A DNA stretch of 64,000 bases. Source: JAPLYB01 sp964481435. Its GTDB lineage: Archaea; Nanobdellota; Nanobdellia; Pacearchaeales; UBA284. This document shows, in pieces, positions 52,212-60,149 of the stretch. Where the stretch lies: assembly GCA_964481435.1 (NCBI GenBank), contig CAYZTH010000001.1:1-64000 (forward strand), written 5' to 3'. Every line of letters begins with the position of its first letter. Positions within the stretch are counted from its first letter, which is position 1. Both the position numbers and the translations under genes were made by a program. Below the pieces are notes generated by a model, which was not told the origin of the DNA, searched no databases, and saw only the letters and a list, made by a program, of their open reading frames with translations.

Positions 52212-52871
52212 ATGAAATCTCCAAGGCCCCTGATTTCTTTTGATCTCGACCAGACACTTGTCAAATCAACAAAAGCACATTCTTTATCATTTGCACAAGC
52301 ATTTGGCAAAGAAGGCATAAAGATAAACGAAAAATCTATAAGAAAATTTATTGATGGTAGACATAGCACCGAAGTTATAATTTCTATTAGGCCGAAATTA
52401 GAAGAAGAAAGAATTAAGAACATAAGAAAATGGCATAAGCTCTTCTTAAGAAAGACCATAAGGTTTGCCAAACCCATTCCCGGGGTCTTGCAAACACTGA
52501 AAAGTCTAAAAAAAGATTTTCAGATAGCGTTGGTTACAAACTGTTCAAAGCAAGAAGTTAATTTATTGATGAAAGCCGCAAAGATTTCTCAAAGCACATT
52601 TGATATTATAATTCGGGCCGATGAAGTTAAGCATCCTAAACCCTGGCCAGATGAAATCTTTAAAGCAGAGAAAATTGCAGAAGTAAAATCAGATATTCAC
52701 GTCGGAGATTCTGTCTATGATATAATCGCGGCGAAAAGAGCAAGAGCGAAGAGCATTTCGGTTTTGACAGGACAGACATCAAGAAAGAAACTTCTAAGAT
52801 ACCATCCAGATTATATTTTAAGATCTGTCGTAGAACTTCCTAAGTTGTTAAAAAGTATTTCTATAAATTGA
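52212..52871 (+). CDS. HAD-family phosphatase
   Basis: 219 aa from the ATG at 52212, one base after the isomerase stop (an upstream ATG overlapping the isomerase is rejected). Motif I ISFDLDQTLVKS, motif II VTNCSKQEV, motif III Lys in KHPKPWPDEI and motif IV HVGDSVYDIIAAKRARA. Layout is that of phosphoglycolate phosphatase-like subfamily I. It may act on a sugar phosphate in the pathway of its neighbour. Confidence 0.92.
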   Translation: MKSPRPLISFDLDQTLVKSTKAHSLSFAQAFGKEGIKINEKSIRKFIDGRHSTEVIISIRPKLEEERIKNIRKWHKLFLRKTIRFAKPIPGVLQTLKSLKKDFQIALVTNCSKQEVNLLMKAAKISQSTFDIIIRADEVKHPKPWPDEIFKAEKIAEVKSDIHVGDSVYDIIAAKRARAKSISVLTGQTSRKKLLRYHPDYILRSVVELPKLLKSISIN

Positions 52872-52882
52872 TTAAATAATTT

Positions 52883-53890
52883 TTAGTTCAGAAGCCACCA
52901 AATTGTTTTTTTATTACATGCTGCGCAGAGAGGGACTTTATCGAACTCTCCAGCGAGATGATTCTCTCTAATTTTCTTTAATCTCTCTCCAAACCAGATA
53001 TCTTCTATACTACCCTCTTTTAGATTTCCTAGGACTTCTCTATGGTTCCAGTCATCGCAGCATAGGACAACATCGCCATTCCAATCAACGACCATCTTTT
53101 GCCATATGAAGCTGCAAGGCCATCTTTTCTGATTTTTAAAATGAAAGCTTTTCTCAGAATCTTTATCCAGGTTTCCTGCCCAGTTTCTCTGATTTAATAT
53201 GTTAAGGCCATCAACAATATTCTTCCACTGTTTATAGAACTTTTTTATCTCTTTCCTGTTCTCATCAAGTTCGACAAGGACAAGTGAAACCGAGGGCTTT
53301 TTCAGGCCCAGTTCATTTCGCATTTTCATGAAGTTGATTATGTTCTCGCTGGTTTCGTCGAACCTTAATCCTACTCTTATCTTTTCGTAAGTCTCTTTTG
53401 AATATGCATCAAAGCTGATGGTTATCCAGTCTAGGCCAGATTCAATAAGCCTTTTTGATATCTCTAGCCCTAATAGAGATGCATTGCTGTAGAATCCGAC
53501 AATCAAGTCTTTGCTCTTCGCATACTTTATCTTCTCGATTATTGTCTGGTCAAGCAACGGTTCTCCGAAAAAAGAAAGAACAACACTTTTGACGCCAAAA
53601 CTTGCGCAATTATCAATTATTTTTTTATATAGGTTCATATCCATAAAACCTATTTCTTTCAGCAGATGATGGGGGCACATGACACAATTAGAATTGCAAG
53701 CATTTGTCGTACCTATATCCAGGCTCATCGGCGGCTTGCCCTCTAAATTTTTTATTACTTTCTTGATTTTTTTATCATAGGCCTTTTTATAAACGGGACT
53801 ATTGATTATAAGTCGATTTGATAAGAATGCTCTTCCAATATTAAAACCAAGATTATTTGCCCTTATCTTATTTAGAATTTTCATCAGCAA
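52883..53890 (-). CDS. Radical SAM protein with SPASM domain
   Basis: 335 aa. Cluster motif C-x3-C-x2-C in TTNACNSNCVMCPHHLL, then FGEPLLDQTIIEKI and SFDAYSKETYEKIRVG. The C-terminal SPASM domain has CSFIWQKMVVDWNGDVVLCC and PLCAACNKK with the auxiliary-cluster cysteines. SPASM enzymes modify peptides or other substrates. Convergent with the HAD gene; no RiPP precursor peptide recognised nearby. Confidence 0.92.
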   Translation of the reverse strand: MLMKILNKIRANNLGFNIGRAFLSNRLIINSPVYKKAYDKKIKKVIKNLEGKPPMSLDIGTTNACNSNCVMCPHHLLKEIGFMDMNLYKKIIDNCASFGVKSVVLSFFGEPLLDQTIIEKIKYAKSKDLIVGFYSNASLLGLEISKRLIESGLDWITISFDAYSKETYEKIRVGLRFDETSENIINFMKMRNELGLKKPSVSLVLVELDENRKEIKKFYKQWKNIVDGLNILNQRNWAGNLDKDSEKSFHFKNQKRWPCSFIWQKMVVDWNGDVVLCCDDWNHREVLGNLKEGSIEDIWFGERLKKIRENHLAGEFDKVPLCAACNKKTIWWLLN

Positions 53891-53903
53891 AACCCTCCGA
53901 TTT

Positions 53904-54311
53904 TCATTTTGATTGCTCGTCTACTAAACTTGCCTCAATCTTTTGCATCTTATGTACAACTGCTTCCATTTGTTCTGCAACTCTCTCTCTTAAGGCCATA
54001 AAATTCATTGCTTTCTTATCAAGAAGTGCTCGAGCCTCATCAACAGATTTTTTAGCAAAAACCTTTGCCCCTATTTCAACCATTACTTCTTTGTTATCCT
54101 GTAATTTTGATTTGACAAATATTCCCTGTCCAATTGGTGAAAGGGTCTCTTGACTGATGCCTGTTTCTTTTAATTCATTCAGAGACGAGCTTGTTGTCTG
54201 CAGTTCTAATACAAATTTTTCTATTGCTTGAAGTTGTTGTTCCATCTCCTGGAGCTTAGCCCCAAATAGATTGAATTCCATCACTGCCTTTTCCATTTCT
54301 TTATTGTTCAT
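53904..54311 (-). CDS. pfdA: Prefoldin subunit alpha
   Basis: 135 aa. Two long coiled coils around a beta hairpin: ELQTTSSSLNELKETG...LSPIGQGIFVKSKLQDNKEVMVEIGAKVFAKKSVDEA is the conserved central part of the alpha subunit. It forms the jellyfish-like hexamer with the beta subunit and hands unfolded proteins to the thermosome. Confidence 0.95.
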   Translation of the reverse strand: MNNKEMEKAVMEFNLFGAKLQEMEQQLQAIEKFVLELQTTSSSLNELKETGISQETLSPIGQGIFVKSKLQDNKEVMVEIGAKVFAKKSVDEARALLDKKAMNFMALRERVAEQMEAVVHKMQKIEASLVDEQSK

Positions 54312-54341
54312 TTTTATTAAAACTAGATAAATTTACAGCTT

Positions 54342-54806
54342 TTAAAACTTTAGTATCTTCCTTGCAAGAAGGCTGAAGACAAAACTGAAAACTATATAAC
54401 AGAAGAACCAGCCTCCGCCATCATGAACTATTGGAAGATTTGCTCCCCAGTAAAAAATATTACCAATTTCTGCAGCAGCATACCAACTTCTCAGAAGACC
54501 AAAGATGATTATTACGGGTATGAATGTTATTATCATCGGCTTTAGAGACATCTTAAATGATTGCATGCTTAGCTTCATTATCTCGCTCTGAAGTTCATTC
54601 ATCCTTGCAGGGTCTTTGACTGTTTTGATTTCTTTATTCAGTTCTTTCTGCCTTTCTGTTACCTCTTTGTATTTCTTATCTATAGTGAGCTTGTAGACCC
54701 AAGTCAATAAAAAAGAAAGAATCGCAGATACAATAATGATACTTACGAGCCCTTTGGGAAGTCCAATAGGTGCCCATTGAATAAAAGCAGTGATAAAACT
54801 AACCAT
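54342..54806 (-). CDS. EMC3/TMCO1-type membrane insertase (DUF106)
   Basis: 154 aa. One helix, a charged coiled coil (RQKELNKEIKTVKDPARMNE, LQSEIMKLSMQSFKMSLKPM) and two further helices. This is the layout of archaeal DUF106, a YidC/Oxa1 relative. It lies downstream of secY on the same strand, as in many archaea, and likely helps insert membrane proteins. Confidence 0.9.
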   Translation of the reverse strand: MVSFITAFIQWAPIGLPKGLVSIIIVSAILSFLLTWVYKLTIDKKYKEVTERQKELNKEIKTVKDPARMNELQSEIMKLSMQSFKMSLKPMIITFIPVIIIFGLLRSWYAAAEIGNIFYWGANLPIVHDGGGWFFCYIVFSFVFSLLARKILKF

Positions 54807-54871
54807 CTAAAAGAAAGTCATTTACGGCTTTTAAACCTTATGAAAAGAAAAAAAGAAAAAAATAAAATTAA

Positions 54872-55426
54872 TTAATCCCTTGCGCAACAATGATAATGAA
54901 ATTGACCTGCACAGCATTTTCCATTCTGTGAAAACCAAAACTCATCAAATTTCGCTCCCGGAGTCGTATCTGGAAGCGTCGCATTTGTTACAGTTATCAA
55001 ACATTTACCATCAGAACATCCGTCAGGACAATAAATCAGTGTTCTATTTGCCACATTATTCCAGCAGTAAAATTCTGCAGTTACATTAGACATTGTTACA
55101 TTTTTACCCTTTTCCCAACAGAAGTCAGTGTAGGTTTTTCCGTTATATCTCACAGTTCCTTTTGTGTAAGGTTTTATTCCACCATCCGTGTCTGTACAAT
55201 TTGTTCCGTTACTGGCCGATAACAAAGAACTGGTTGTTGGTGTAAAAAGTGAAGCTCCAGCATACTCGCTATCAGTTGGGGCTGTTGAGACTGGAAAAAG
55301 TAAGTCTGAGAAGCTTAAACCAATTGCGGCTGCTAATAGAACTGCAACCACCACAAGAACAGCAAAAATTGCCTTGTTATGGCTAGAATTGTTGTTGTTT
55401 TGTATCGCTTTCAAATTATTTTTCAT
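54872..55426 (-). CDS. Secreted Cys-rich protein, paralogue A
   Basis: 184 aa from the ATG at 55426. The start is set by a strong Shine-Dalgarno (AAAGGAGG, 55433-55440), seven codons inside the longer frame. One membrane helix/signal (about 20-43), then C-T-D-x-DGG, D-F-C and GCSDGKC, an arrangement common in small secreted proteins of DPANN and CPR genomes. The C-terminal NGKCCAGQFHYHCCARD is unlike paralogue B. The first ~60 residues are nearly identical to those of the gene at 55529. Confidence 0.8.
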   Translation of the reverse strand: MKNNLKAIQNNNNSSHNKAIFAVLVVVAVLLAAAIGLSFSDLLFPVSTAPTDSEYAGASLFTPTTSSLLSASNGTNCTDTDGGIKPYTKGTVRYNGKTYTDFCWEKGKNVTMSNVTAEFYCWNNVANRTLIYCPDGCSDGKCLITVTNATLPDTTPGAKFDEFWFSQNGKCCAGQFHYHCCARD

Positions 55427-55446
55427 ATTAAACCTCCTTTCAATCA
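55254..55446. repeat. 193-bp direct repeat, copy 1
   Basis: Covers the SD, start and first ~57 codons of the gene at 54872. Copy 2 at 55947-56139 differs at about two positions. Beyond the repeat the two genes diverge sharply, which suggests recent gene conversion or duplication with fast change of the outer part. Confidence 0.9.
55433..55440 (-). promoter_or_regulatory. Strong Shine-Dalgarno for paralogue A
   Basis: AAAGGAGG on the minus strand, 6 nt from ATG 55426. Such a strong SD is rare among the genes of this window, most of which look leaderless or have weak sites. Confidence 0.75.
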
Positions 55447-55528
55447 ATCTATTTTATTAATTAAAAAGAAGCTAGAATATACTTATATATCTTTTGAAAA
55501 GAAAAAAATAAAAAAAGAAAAAATAAAA

Positions 55529-56119
55529 TTAAACTCCTTGTGGGAAATAGCACGCGTCCCAGCAATAATCTTTGTTATTGTATTTTATCATACATACTTC
55601 ATAGCAAAGGGATGATGCGACATCCATTTCCGCTCTAGCTTCGCCATAAATTTCATTTGATACATTAAAGCATGCCCCATTACTGCAGCTTAAATTATAT
55701 GCCAAGCAGTTATATTCCGTGTAGCGACATTCATCTTTTAAACAGTAGAACTCCCTGAGCCATGATCTGCTCTTACAGAAGTCTGTGCAAATCCAAGTTG
55801 AATTATAATAAACGCAACCCGTTTTATTTAAATTCATTTTAGGGGCCCGGGTTATACCCTTTAGATAGATGTTTGCACCACCATCAGAATCTGTGCAATT
55901 CGTCTGATTTCCTAAAGTTAGGCTTGTTCCCATTCCGCCTAAACTTGCTCCAGCATACTCGCTATCAGTTGGGGCTGTTGAGACTGGAAAAAGTAAGTCT
56001 GAGAAGCTTAAACCAATTGCGGCTGCTAATAGAACGGCAACCACCACAAGAACAGCAAAAATTGCCTTGTTATGGCTAGAATTGTTGTTGCTTTGTATCG
56101 CTTTCAAATTATTTTTCAT
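55529..56119 (-). CDS. Secreted Cys-rich protein, paralogue B
   Basis: 196 aa from the ATG at 56119, fixed by AAAGGAGG at 56126-56133. N-terminal ~60 residues match paralogue A. The outer part has NCTDSDGGANIYLKG, ICTDFCKSRSWLREFYC, CRYTEYNCLAYNLSCSNGACF, the Cys-pattern of the same secreted-domain family, then a second Cys group (SSLCYEVCMIKYNNKDYCWD). Function unknown; likely surface-exposed. Confidence 0.8.
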   Translation of the reverse strand: MKNNLKAIQSNNNSSHNKAIFAVLVVVAVLLAAAIGLSFSDLLFPVSTAPTDSEYAGASLGGMGTSLTLGNQTNCTDSDGGANIYLKGITRAPKMNLNKTGCVYYNSTWICTDFCKSRSWLREFYCLKDECRYTEYNCLAYNLSCSNGACFNVSNEIYGEARAEMDVASSLCYEVCMIKYNNKDYCWDACYFPQGV

Positions 56120-56139
56120 ATTAAACCTCCTTTCAATCA
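55947..56139. repeat. 193-bp direct repeat, copy 2
   Basis: Partner of the repeat at 55254-55446, with the SD, start and signal/anchor region of the gene at 55529. Confidence 0.9.
56126..56133 (-). promoter_or_regulatory. Strong Shine-Dalgarno for paralogue B
   Basis: AAAGGAGG on the minus strand, 6 nt before ATG 56119; identical in sequence and spacing to that of paralogue A. Confidence 0.75.
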
Positions 56140-56199
56140 CTTAAAATTATGATAATAGCTAAGTTAGAAGCGGTTTATATATCTTTTTACAGAATATCT

Positions 56200-57585
56200 T
56201 TACTGTGCTGCAACAAACTTTCTAGCCAATGGACTTGAATCCATTGCATGCTGCTGAGCAATATCCTCATACATCTTGTATAAGATCATGACTGCAAGCA
56301 GGATTCCTGTTCCCCGAACTAATGCCCCAGTTATATCTGCCAGAGCAGCGATTAAACCAACTGCTGCTCCTCCCATGATTGTTAGTGGCATGATGTATCT
56401 AGATAAGATTGATTCTATTACTCGTGGGTCTCTTCTGAATCCAGCTACTTGTAATCCGCTTGAAGAAATCTGACTAGCCTGATTTGAAGCATCCATCCCC
56501 GATGTTTTGACCCAGAATACTGCAAATACAATTGAACCAGCTACCATGAACAGGATATAAAATAGTGATTGAGCAAGCATAACTGGTTGTAAAGATCCCT
56601 TGATTATCGGTTCAATTATCCCATTGTTTGGAGGGGATAGCCAAAATGCGAGTCCTGATTGTGCAACGCCGTTGCTGAAATGCCCTAGGAAAGTGGCTTT
56701 CTTTGCAACATTTTCTGCCAGTGTCGCAACAAGTTGCAGATTAGCGTGCAGAGCAGCAGTCAAAATAACGGGGATGTTACTTGTATAGAAAAATGATAGC
56801 GGCCACCGGATATTCATTCCACGGATTCTTCCGAAAGATAGGGGGACCTCGACTTTGATTGATTGCGTATAAACCACAACAAAGAAAACAACAACTGTTG
56901 CAGCAATAGCTGCAAATGCAACACTAGCAGTTATAATTGATCCTGGACTGCTTGGATTAATTAATGAGTTGATTAAGACCAATACCTTTCCTGTTGGTTG
57001 GATAACTCTTCCAGCCCCTAGGAAGCCGAATGCTTTTGTGAAAAGCTGCCAGGCAACACCACCGACAATGAATAAACTGACTCCCGAACCAAATCCATAT
57101 TTAGAGACTACTTCATCCATAAGCAGGACCATTACTCCTCCGATGATTAATTGAAGTATAACCAGCCACTCAAATCCAGGCATTGCTCTGATTCCGCCCA
57201 TAAGGACGTAGATTAGCGCTTCGAAAACAACGAAGAATAAGGATAGTACTTTTTGCAGACCCTCAAAGAGTTTTTTCCCGTTTGGATCCTGTAAATCAAT
57301 ATTCAATATTTTTGAACCAACTAAAAGTTGCAATACGATAGATGCAGTAACAATCGGCCCGATACCTAGGCTCATCAGGCTGCCGAAGCTTGCTCCAAAG
57401 ATGATTGATAAGAATTCGAATTGGCTTAGGGCACTTGCTTCAAGTTTATACAATGGGATATTAGAGAGAATGAAAAAGAAACCAAGTATAATTAAAGTCC
57501 ACTTCAACCTCTTACTGAACTCTAATTTTTTTTCAGCAGGGCCCTCGACTGCAGGCAAGTTCAACAATAAATCCTTTAAGGCCAT
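56200..57585 (-). CDS. secY: Protein translocase subunit SecY (Sec61 alpha)
   Basis: 461 aa, ten helices. Motifs: FLSIIFGASFGSLMSLGIGPIVTASIVLQLL (plug/TM2 region, split), LSFGRIRGMNIRWPLSFFYTSNIPVI and QISSSGLQVAGFRRDPRVI, all archaeal/eukaryotic in type. Downstream of L15 on the minus strand, the normal archaeal order. SecE is at 62109 and SecDF at 20112-22899. Confidence 0.97.
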   Translation of the reverse strand: MALKDLLLNLPAVEGPAEKKLEFSKRLKWTLIILGFFFILSNIPLYKLEASALSQFEFLSIIFGASFGSLMSLGIGPIVTASIVLQLLVGSKILNIDLQDPNGKKLFEGLQKVLSLFFVVFEALIYVLMGGIRAMPGFEWLVILQLIIGGVMVLLMDEVVSKYGFGSGVSLFIVGGVAWQLFTKAFGFLGAGRVIQPTGKVLVLINSLINPSSPGSIITASVAFAAIAATVVVFFVVVYTQSIKVEVPLSFGRIRGMNIRWPLSFFYTSNIPVILTAALHANLQLVATLAENVAKKATFLGHFSNGVAQSGLAFWLSPPNNGIIEPIIKGSLQPVMLAQSLFYILFMVAGSIVFAVFWVKTSGMDASNQASQISSSGLQVAGFRRDPRVIESILSRYIMPLTIMGGAAVGLIAALADITGALVRGTGILLAVMILYKMYEDIAQQHAMDSSPLARKFVAAQ

Positions 57586-57603
57586 TTTTTCTTTTTTCCT
57601 TTA

Positions 57604-58029
57604 TTATATTTTAATAGATCCGCCGGCTTTTGTAATCTTTTCTTCAGCTGCTTTCGAAAAACCAGAAGCCGCAATAAAAAGTTTTTTATTAACTTTTCCA
57701 GAACTCAAAATCTTGAAACCTTTCATATCAACATCAAAACCGTCGCCTGTTTTTTTGGCTTTTCCTTTTTTAATCAGTACTTCAATTTTATCATTGATAA
57801 ATCCTACATTGACGCCCCTGATTTTTTTATGCCTGCTTGTAAAACCATGTTTTCCAAAATAATCTGGCGCATATTTCAGGACCCAGAGTCTCTTTTGTCC
57901 GGCCCTTTTTCCTGTTCCGGCCATACCCTTTCCTCCGCGATGTCCCTTTCCTCGGTAATTTTGTCTTGAGCCTGTTCCAGCTGTTCTGCTTCCTCTTAAC
58001 CTGGATCTTTTAGTTCTTTTTCGGTTCAT
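57604..58029 (-). CDS. rpl15: Large-subunit ribosomal protein L15
   Basis: 141 aa using the internal ATG at about 58029, because the longer frame would overlap L40e. Recognised by the Gly-rich basic start (RLRGSRTAGTGSRQNYRGKG, HRGGKGMAGTGKRAGQKR) and KVNKKLFIAASGFSKAAEEKI at the C terminus. Directly upstream of secY. Confidence 0.93.
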   Translation of the reverse strand: MNRKRTKRSRLRGSRTAGTGSRQNYRGKGHRGGKGMAGTGKRAGQKRLWVLKYAPDYFGKHGFTSRHKKIRGVNVGFINDKIEVLIKKGKAKKTGDGFDVDMKGFKILSSGKVNKKLFIAASGFSKAAEEKITKAGGSIKI

Positions 58030-58031
58030 TT

Positions 58032-58205
58032 TTACTTGACTACCTTCCTGCTTTTTGGCTTGAAAATTTTTGCAAGGCACTTTCTGCATCTGACTTTTCC
58101 TTCAGCAATCTTTCTTGCTTCAACTCTTAGTTTTGCTCCACAGTTCTTACATACAAAGACATTCTTAAAGAGCCTTGCCTGCGCCGCTTCTATTTTTCCA
58201 GCCAT
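58032..58205 (-). CDS. rpl40e: Large-subunit ribosomal protein L40e
   Basis: 57 aa. Translating the minus strand from ATG 58205 gives MAGKIEAAQARLFKN, then the zinc-binding cysteines in VCKNCGAKLRVEARKI and VRCRKCLAKIFKPK, the C4 pattern of L40e. The stop lies 2 nt before the L15 start. It is short and could be overlooked, but it is complete. Confidence 0.9.
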   Translation of the reverse strand: MAGKIEAAQARLFKNVFVCKNCGAKLRVEARKIAEGKVRCRKCLAKIFKPKSRKVVK

Positions 58206-58235
58206 TTTTGTTTATATTTTATTATTTAATTATTT

Positions 58236-58302
58236 CAAGACTGCCGCGGTACTCGGGGTGACTTGTTAGGGGTCGCAACCCATACGAACACAATGTGTCT
58301 TG
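58236..58302 (-). ncRNA. Possible structured small RNA between aIF5A and L40e
   Basis: On the minus strand CAAGAC and GTCTTG form the outer stem. Inside are hairpins ACACA-T-TGTGT and GGGT-TGCG-ACCC, and a GC-rich 3' half. A TATA-like box (58317-58326 on the plus strand, attataaat) would start a transcript within a few nt of the 5' end. No tRNA, H/ACA or C/D features are clear. L40e has its own AT-rich promoter downstream. Confidence 0.4.
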
Positions 58303-58333
58303 GTAATCTTATTTAGTATTATAAATGTTCTTA

Positions 58334-58726
58334 TTATATCAATCTCTTTATTATCCTCTTGCCCTCAACATCCCAGTATTCAACATTCTGGTTCTCTACT
58401 ATGTCAGATAATAAGTCACTAGCAACCTTTATTTCCGAACTTTCAAATGTTTCAAGGTCCATTATATTTGCCATGCCGGTCTCTTTGTTGACCCCAAGCA
58501 CTTGTGCTCTCTTTTTTTCAATCATAGGGACTTCAAATCTTTCTGAACCCGGAACTGCTATAATCTTTTTCTTATCATCAATGATGCCGATAGCCTCAAT
58601 TCTGCACTTGCTGGCGCCGTGTTTTCCACTTTTACTTATATCAATGTTTTTTACAGTGCAGGCAACACCATCAATTATGATACTATTTCCACACTTGACA
58701 TTGTTTGCATCAACAAGATTTGCCAT
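58334..58726 (-). CDS. eif5A: Translation factor aIF5A
   Basis: 130 aa. SH3-like domain with the hypusination loop SGKHGASK (Lys35) and a C-terminal OB domain that ends EYWDVEGKRIIKRLI. Relieves stalls at proline stretches. Deoxyhypusine synthase is not seen in the window. The ATG at 58726 begins with the conserved MANLVDANNVK. Confidence 0.95.
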   Translation of the reverse strand: MANLVDANNVKCGNSIIIDGVACTVKNIDISKSGKHGASKCRIEAIGIIDDKKKIIAVPGSERFEVPMIEKKRAQVLGVNKETGMANIMDLETFESSEIKVASDLLSDIVENQNVEYWDVEGKRIIKRLI

Positions 58727-58776
58727 GAACTACAAGAAAAAATTAATTTTTAAACCTTCGCTTTTCAATAAGAAGT

Positions 58777-59238
58777 TCACGAAGCCTTCGCTTCGACCTT
58801 TTTTGTTCTATTCTTTCTTTGTTCGTCCATATAAACTAAAGTATTATATCTCATCTTAATATGCCGTCCAATCTTTTCGGCAGTGGGCGTATCTCTGATT
58901 TGGTTATAAGGAATCCAATGCATCGCAGCGTATGTAACAACCACTCCTTGACTTAATTTGCTAGCGTCTGCGGTAATTAGTTCAATGACTGGTTTTGTTT
59001 TTGCAAGAAGTTTATCTAGATAAGTTTTCCATACGTCTTCCCTAATAGCTTCATATGTCTTAAAAGCCGCTTCACTTTTTTGCCTGCTGTCTTGAACAGA
59101 CATGTTTCCAGCCATTACAATGTTTAAGAGTCTAGAACACTCGCCAAAATAGGTTTTTGCAGCCTCATCGTTCCTTTTATTAGTTGCCCATTCGTGATAA
59201 AGACCATCGATTTCTTGTAATTCGGCTACTAGATTCAT
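58777..59238 (-). CDS. Unknown helical protein
   Basis: 153 aa, mostly helical with Arg/Lys-rich ends. The stretch AMHWIPYNQIRDTPTAEKIGRHI and the tail EQRKNRTKKVEAKAS have no match that I recognise. It is 5 nt downstream of the gene at 59244, so the two form a small operon. Confidence 0.6.
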   Translation of the reverse strand: MNLVAELQEIDGLYHEWATNKRNDEAAKTYFGECSRLLNIVMAGNMSVQDSRQKSEAAFKTYEAIREDVWKTYLDKLLAKTKPVIELITADASKLSQGVVVTYAAMHWIPYNQIRDTPTAEKIGRHIKMRYNTLVYMDEQRKNRTKKVEAKAS

Positions 59239-59243
59239 TTTAA

Positions 59244-59675
59244 TCAGAAATTCCTTTTGATATTCTCTTTAATGGCATTCATATCATCTTTTCTGCCCTT
59301 TTTGCCAGTCCTTTTCAATTTTGGAAAGACCATGCTGACTGGTTTTGTTGTTTTTGAGGTCTTTGGTCGTGGAACAGTTATTGGCCTGCCTCTTGCTATC
59401 TCTTTCATGATCTGTTCGACCTCCTCTCTTGCTTGTTTTATCTCCTCTCTTGTCTTAGAGCTCTTTTTAGGAGCAATTTCTTTTAAAACACCTTCAAGAA
59501 GCTGGATTTTAAGTTCTTGTTCATAGATTTTCCTTGCCATGATTCCCATAGCAGTCCATATCTGGGCATTTGCAGGCTTATTAGAATTTTTATATGCTGG
59601 AAAGAAAGTAGTTTTTTTGATAAGGTCCTCAACATACTGCCCTATGTCTTTATCGAGTTCTTTTCTCCATTCCAT
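59244..59675 (-). CDS. Unknown protein with basic Pro/Thr-rich C terminus
   Basis: 143 aa. N-terminal helical part (MEWRKELDKDIGQYVEDLIK) then a long coiled coil (QELKIQLLEGVLKEIAPKK, REEIKQAREEVEQIMKEI), and a C-terminal segment rich in Lys, Pro and Thr (ITVPRPKTSKTTKPVSMVFP). The pairing with 58777 suggests that the two proteins act together; no function is known to me. Confidence 0.6.
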   Translation of the reverse strand: MEWRKELDKDIGQYVEDLIKKTTFFPAYKNSNKPANAQIWTAMGIMARKIYEQELKIQLLEGVLKEIAPKKSSKTREEIKQAREEVEQIMKEIARGRPITVPRPKTSKTTKPVSMVFPKLKRTGKKGRKDDMNAIKENIKRNF

Positions 59676-59774
59676 TAAATTTTAATCTTTTTATAATATT
59701 TAAGCTTTATTGTGATGTATTAACTAAAAAATGAATAAAAGAAAAGTTTAAAAATAAAAAGGGTATATCAAAAA

Positions 59775-60113
59775 ATGAGTTTTGTCAATAATGGTCATGA
59801 TATTCTTCGCAGGAGAAACAAAGAAAAACTGTTAAAGGTATTGGCTACTGCGGGTTTTAAAATAAAAAAGGGCGGAGAAAATATTCAAATTCGTGTCCCG
59901 GATTTAGCGGGGGTAGTTGCTGAAATAAGCCCATTTTATGCTTTGAATAGGGGGCCGGGCAAGCAAGAGGGATTTGGCACCCACTCAACAGGGGACTTTT
60001 TAATAAATTATCCTGCTCAAGTCCGAAGTCCGGAGTATGCACAAGCCCAGAAAATAATACATCTGCTATACGTAGATAGTGTTTGGACAGATACTGGCAG
60101 ATTAAAAGATTAA
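59775..60113 (+). CDS. Unknown 112-aa protein
   Basis: 112 aa. The start HDILRRRNKEKLLKVLATAGF is basic, the centre holds GGVVAEISPF-like and GPGKQEGFGTHSTG loops, and the end is charged. No conserved family is recognised. A 37-nt gap separates it from the FKBP gene, same strand. Confidence 0.55.
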   Translation: MSFVNNGHDILRRRNKEKLLKVLATAGFKIKKGGENIQIRVPDLAGVVAEISPFYALNRGPGKQEGFGTHSTGDFLINYPAQVRSPEYAQAQKIIHLLYVDSVWTDTGRLKD

Positions 60114-60149
60114 GCAATAACTTTAAAACCCTTCTTTTCTAAGAAAATC

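Noticed and set aside
58029..58089. Twenty-codon N-terminal extension of L15
   Set aside because: It overlaps the 3' end of L40e, and the internal ATG gives the conserved L15 N terminus.
58236..58302. Fragment of 16S rRNA (a stretch like GCCGCGGTA)
   Set aside because: The similarity covers only about nine bases; flanking bases do not match the 16S region.
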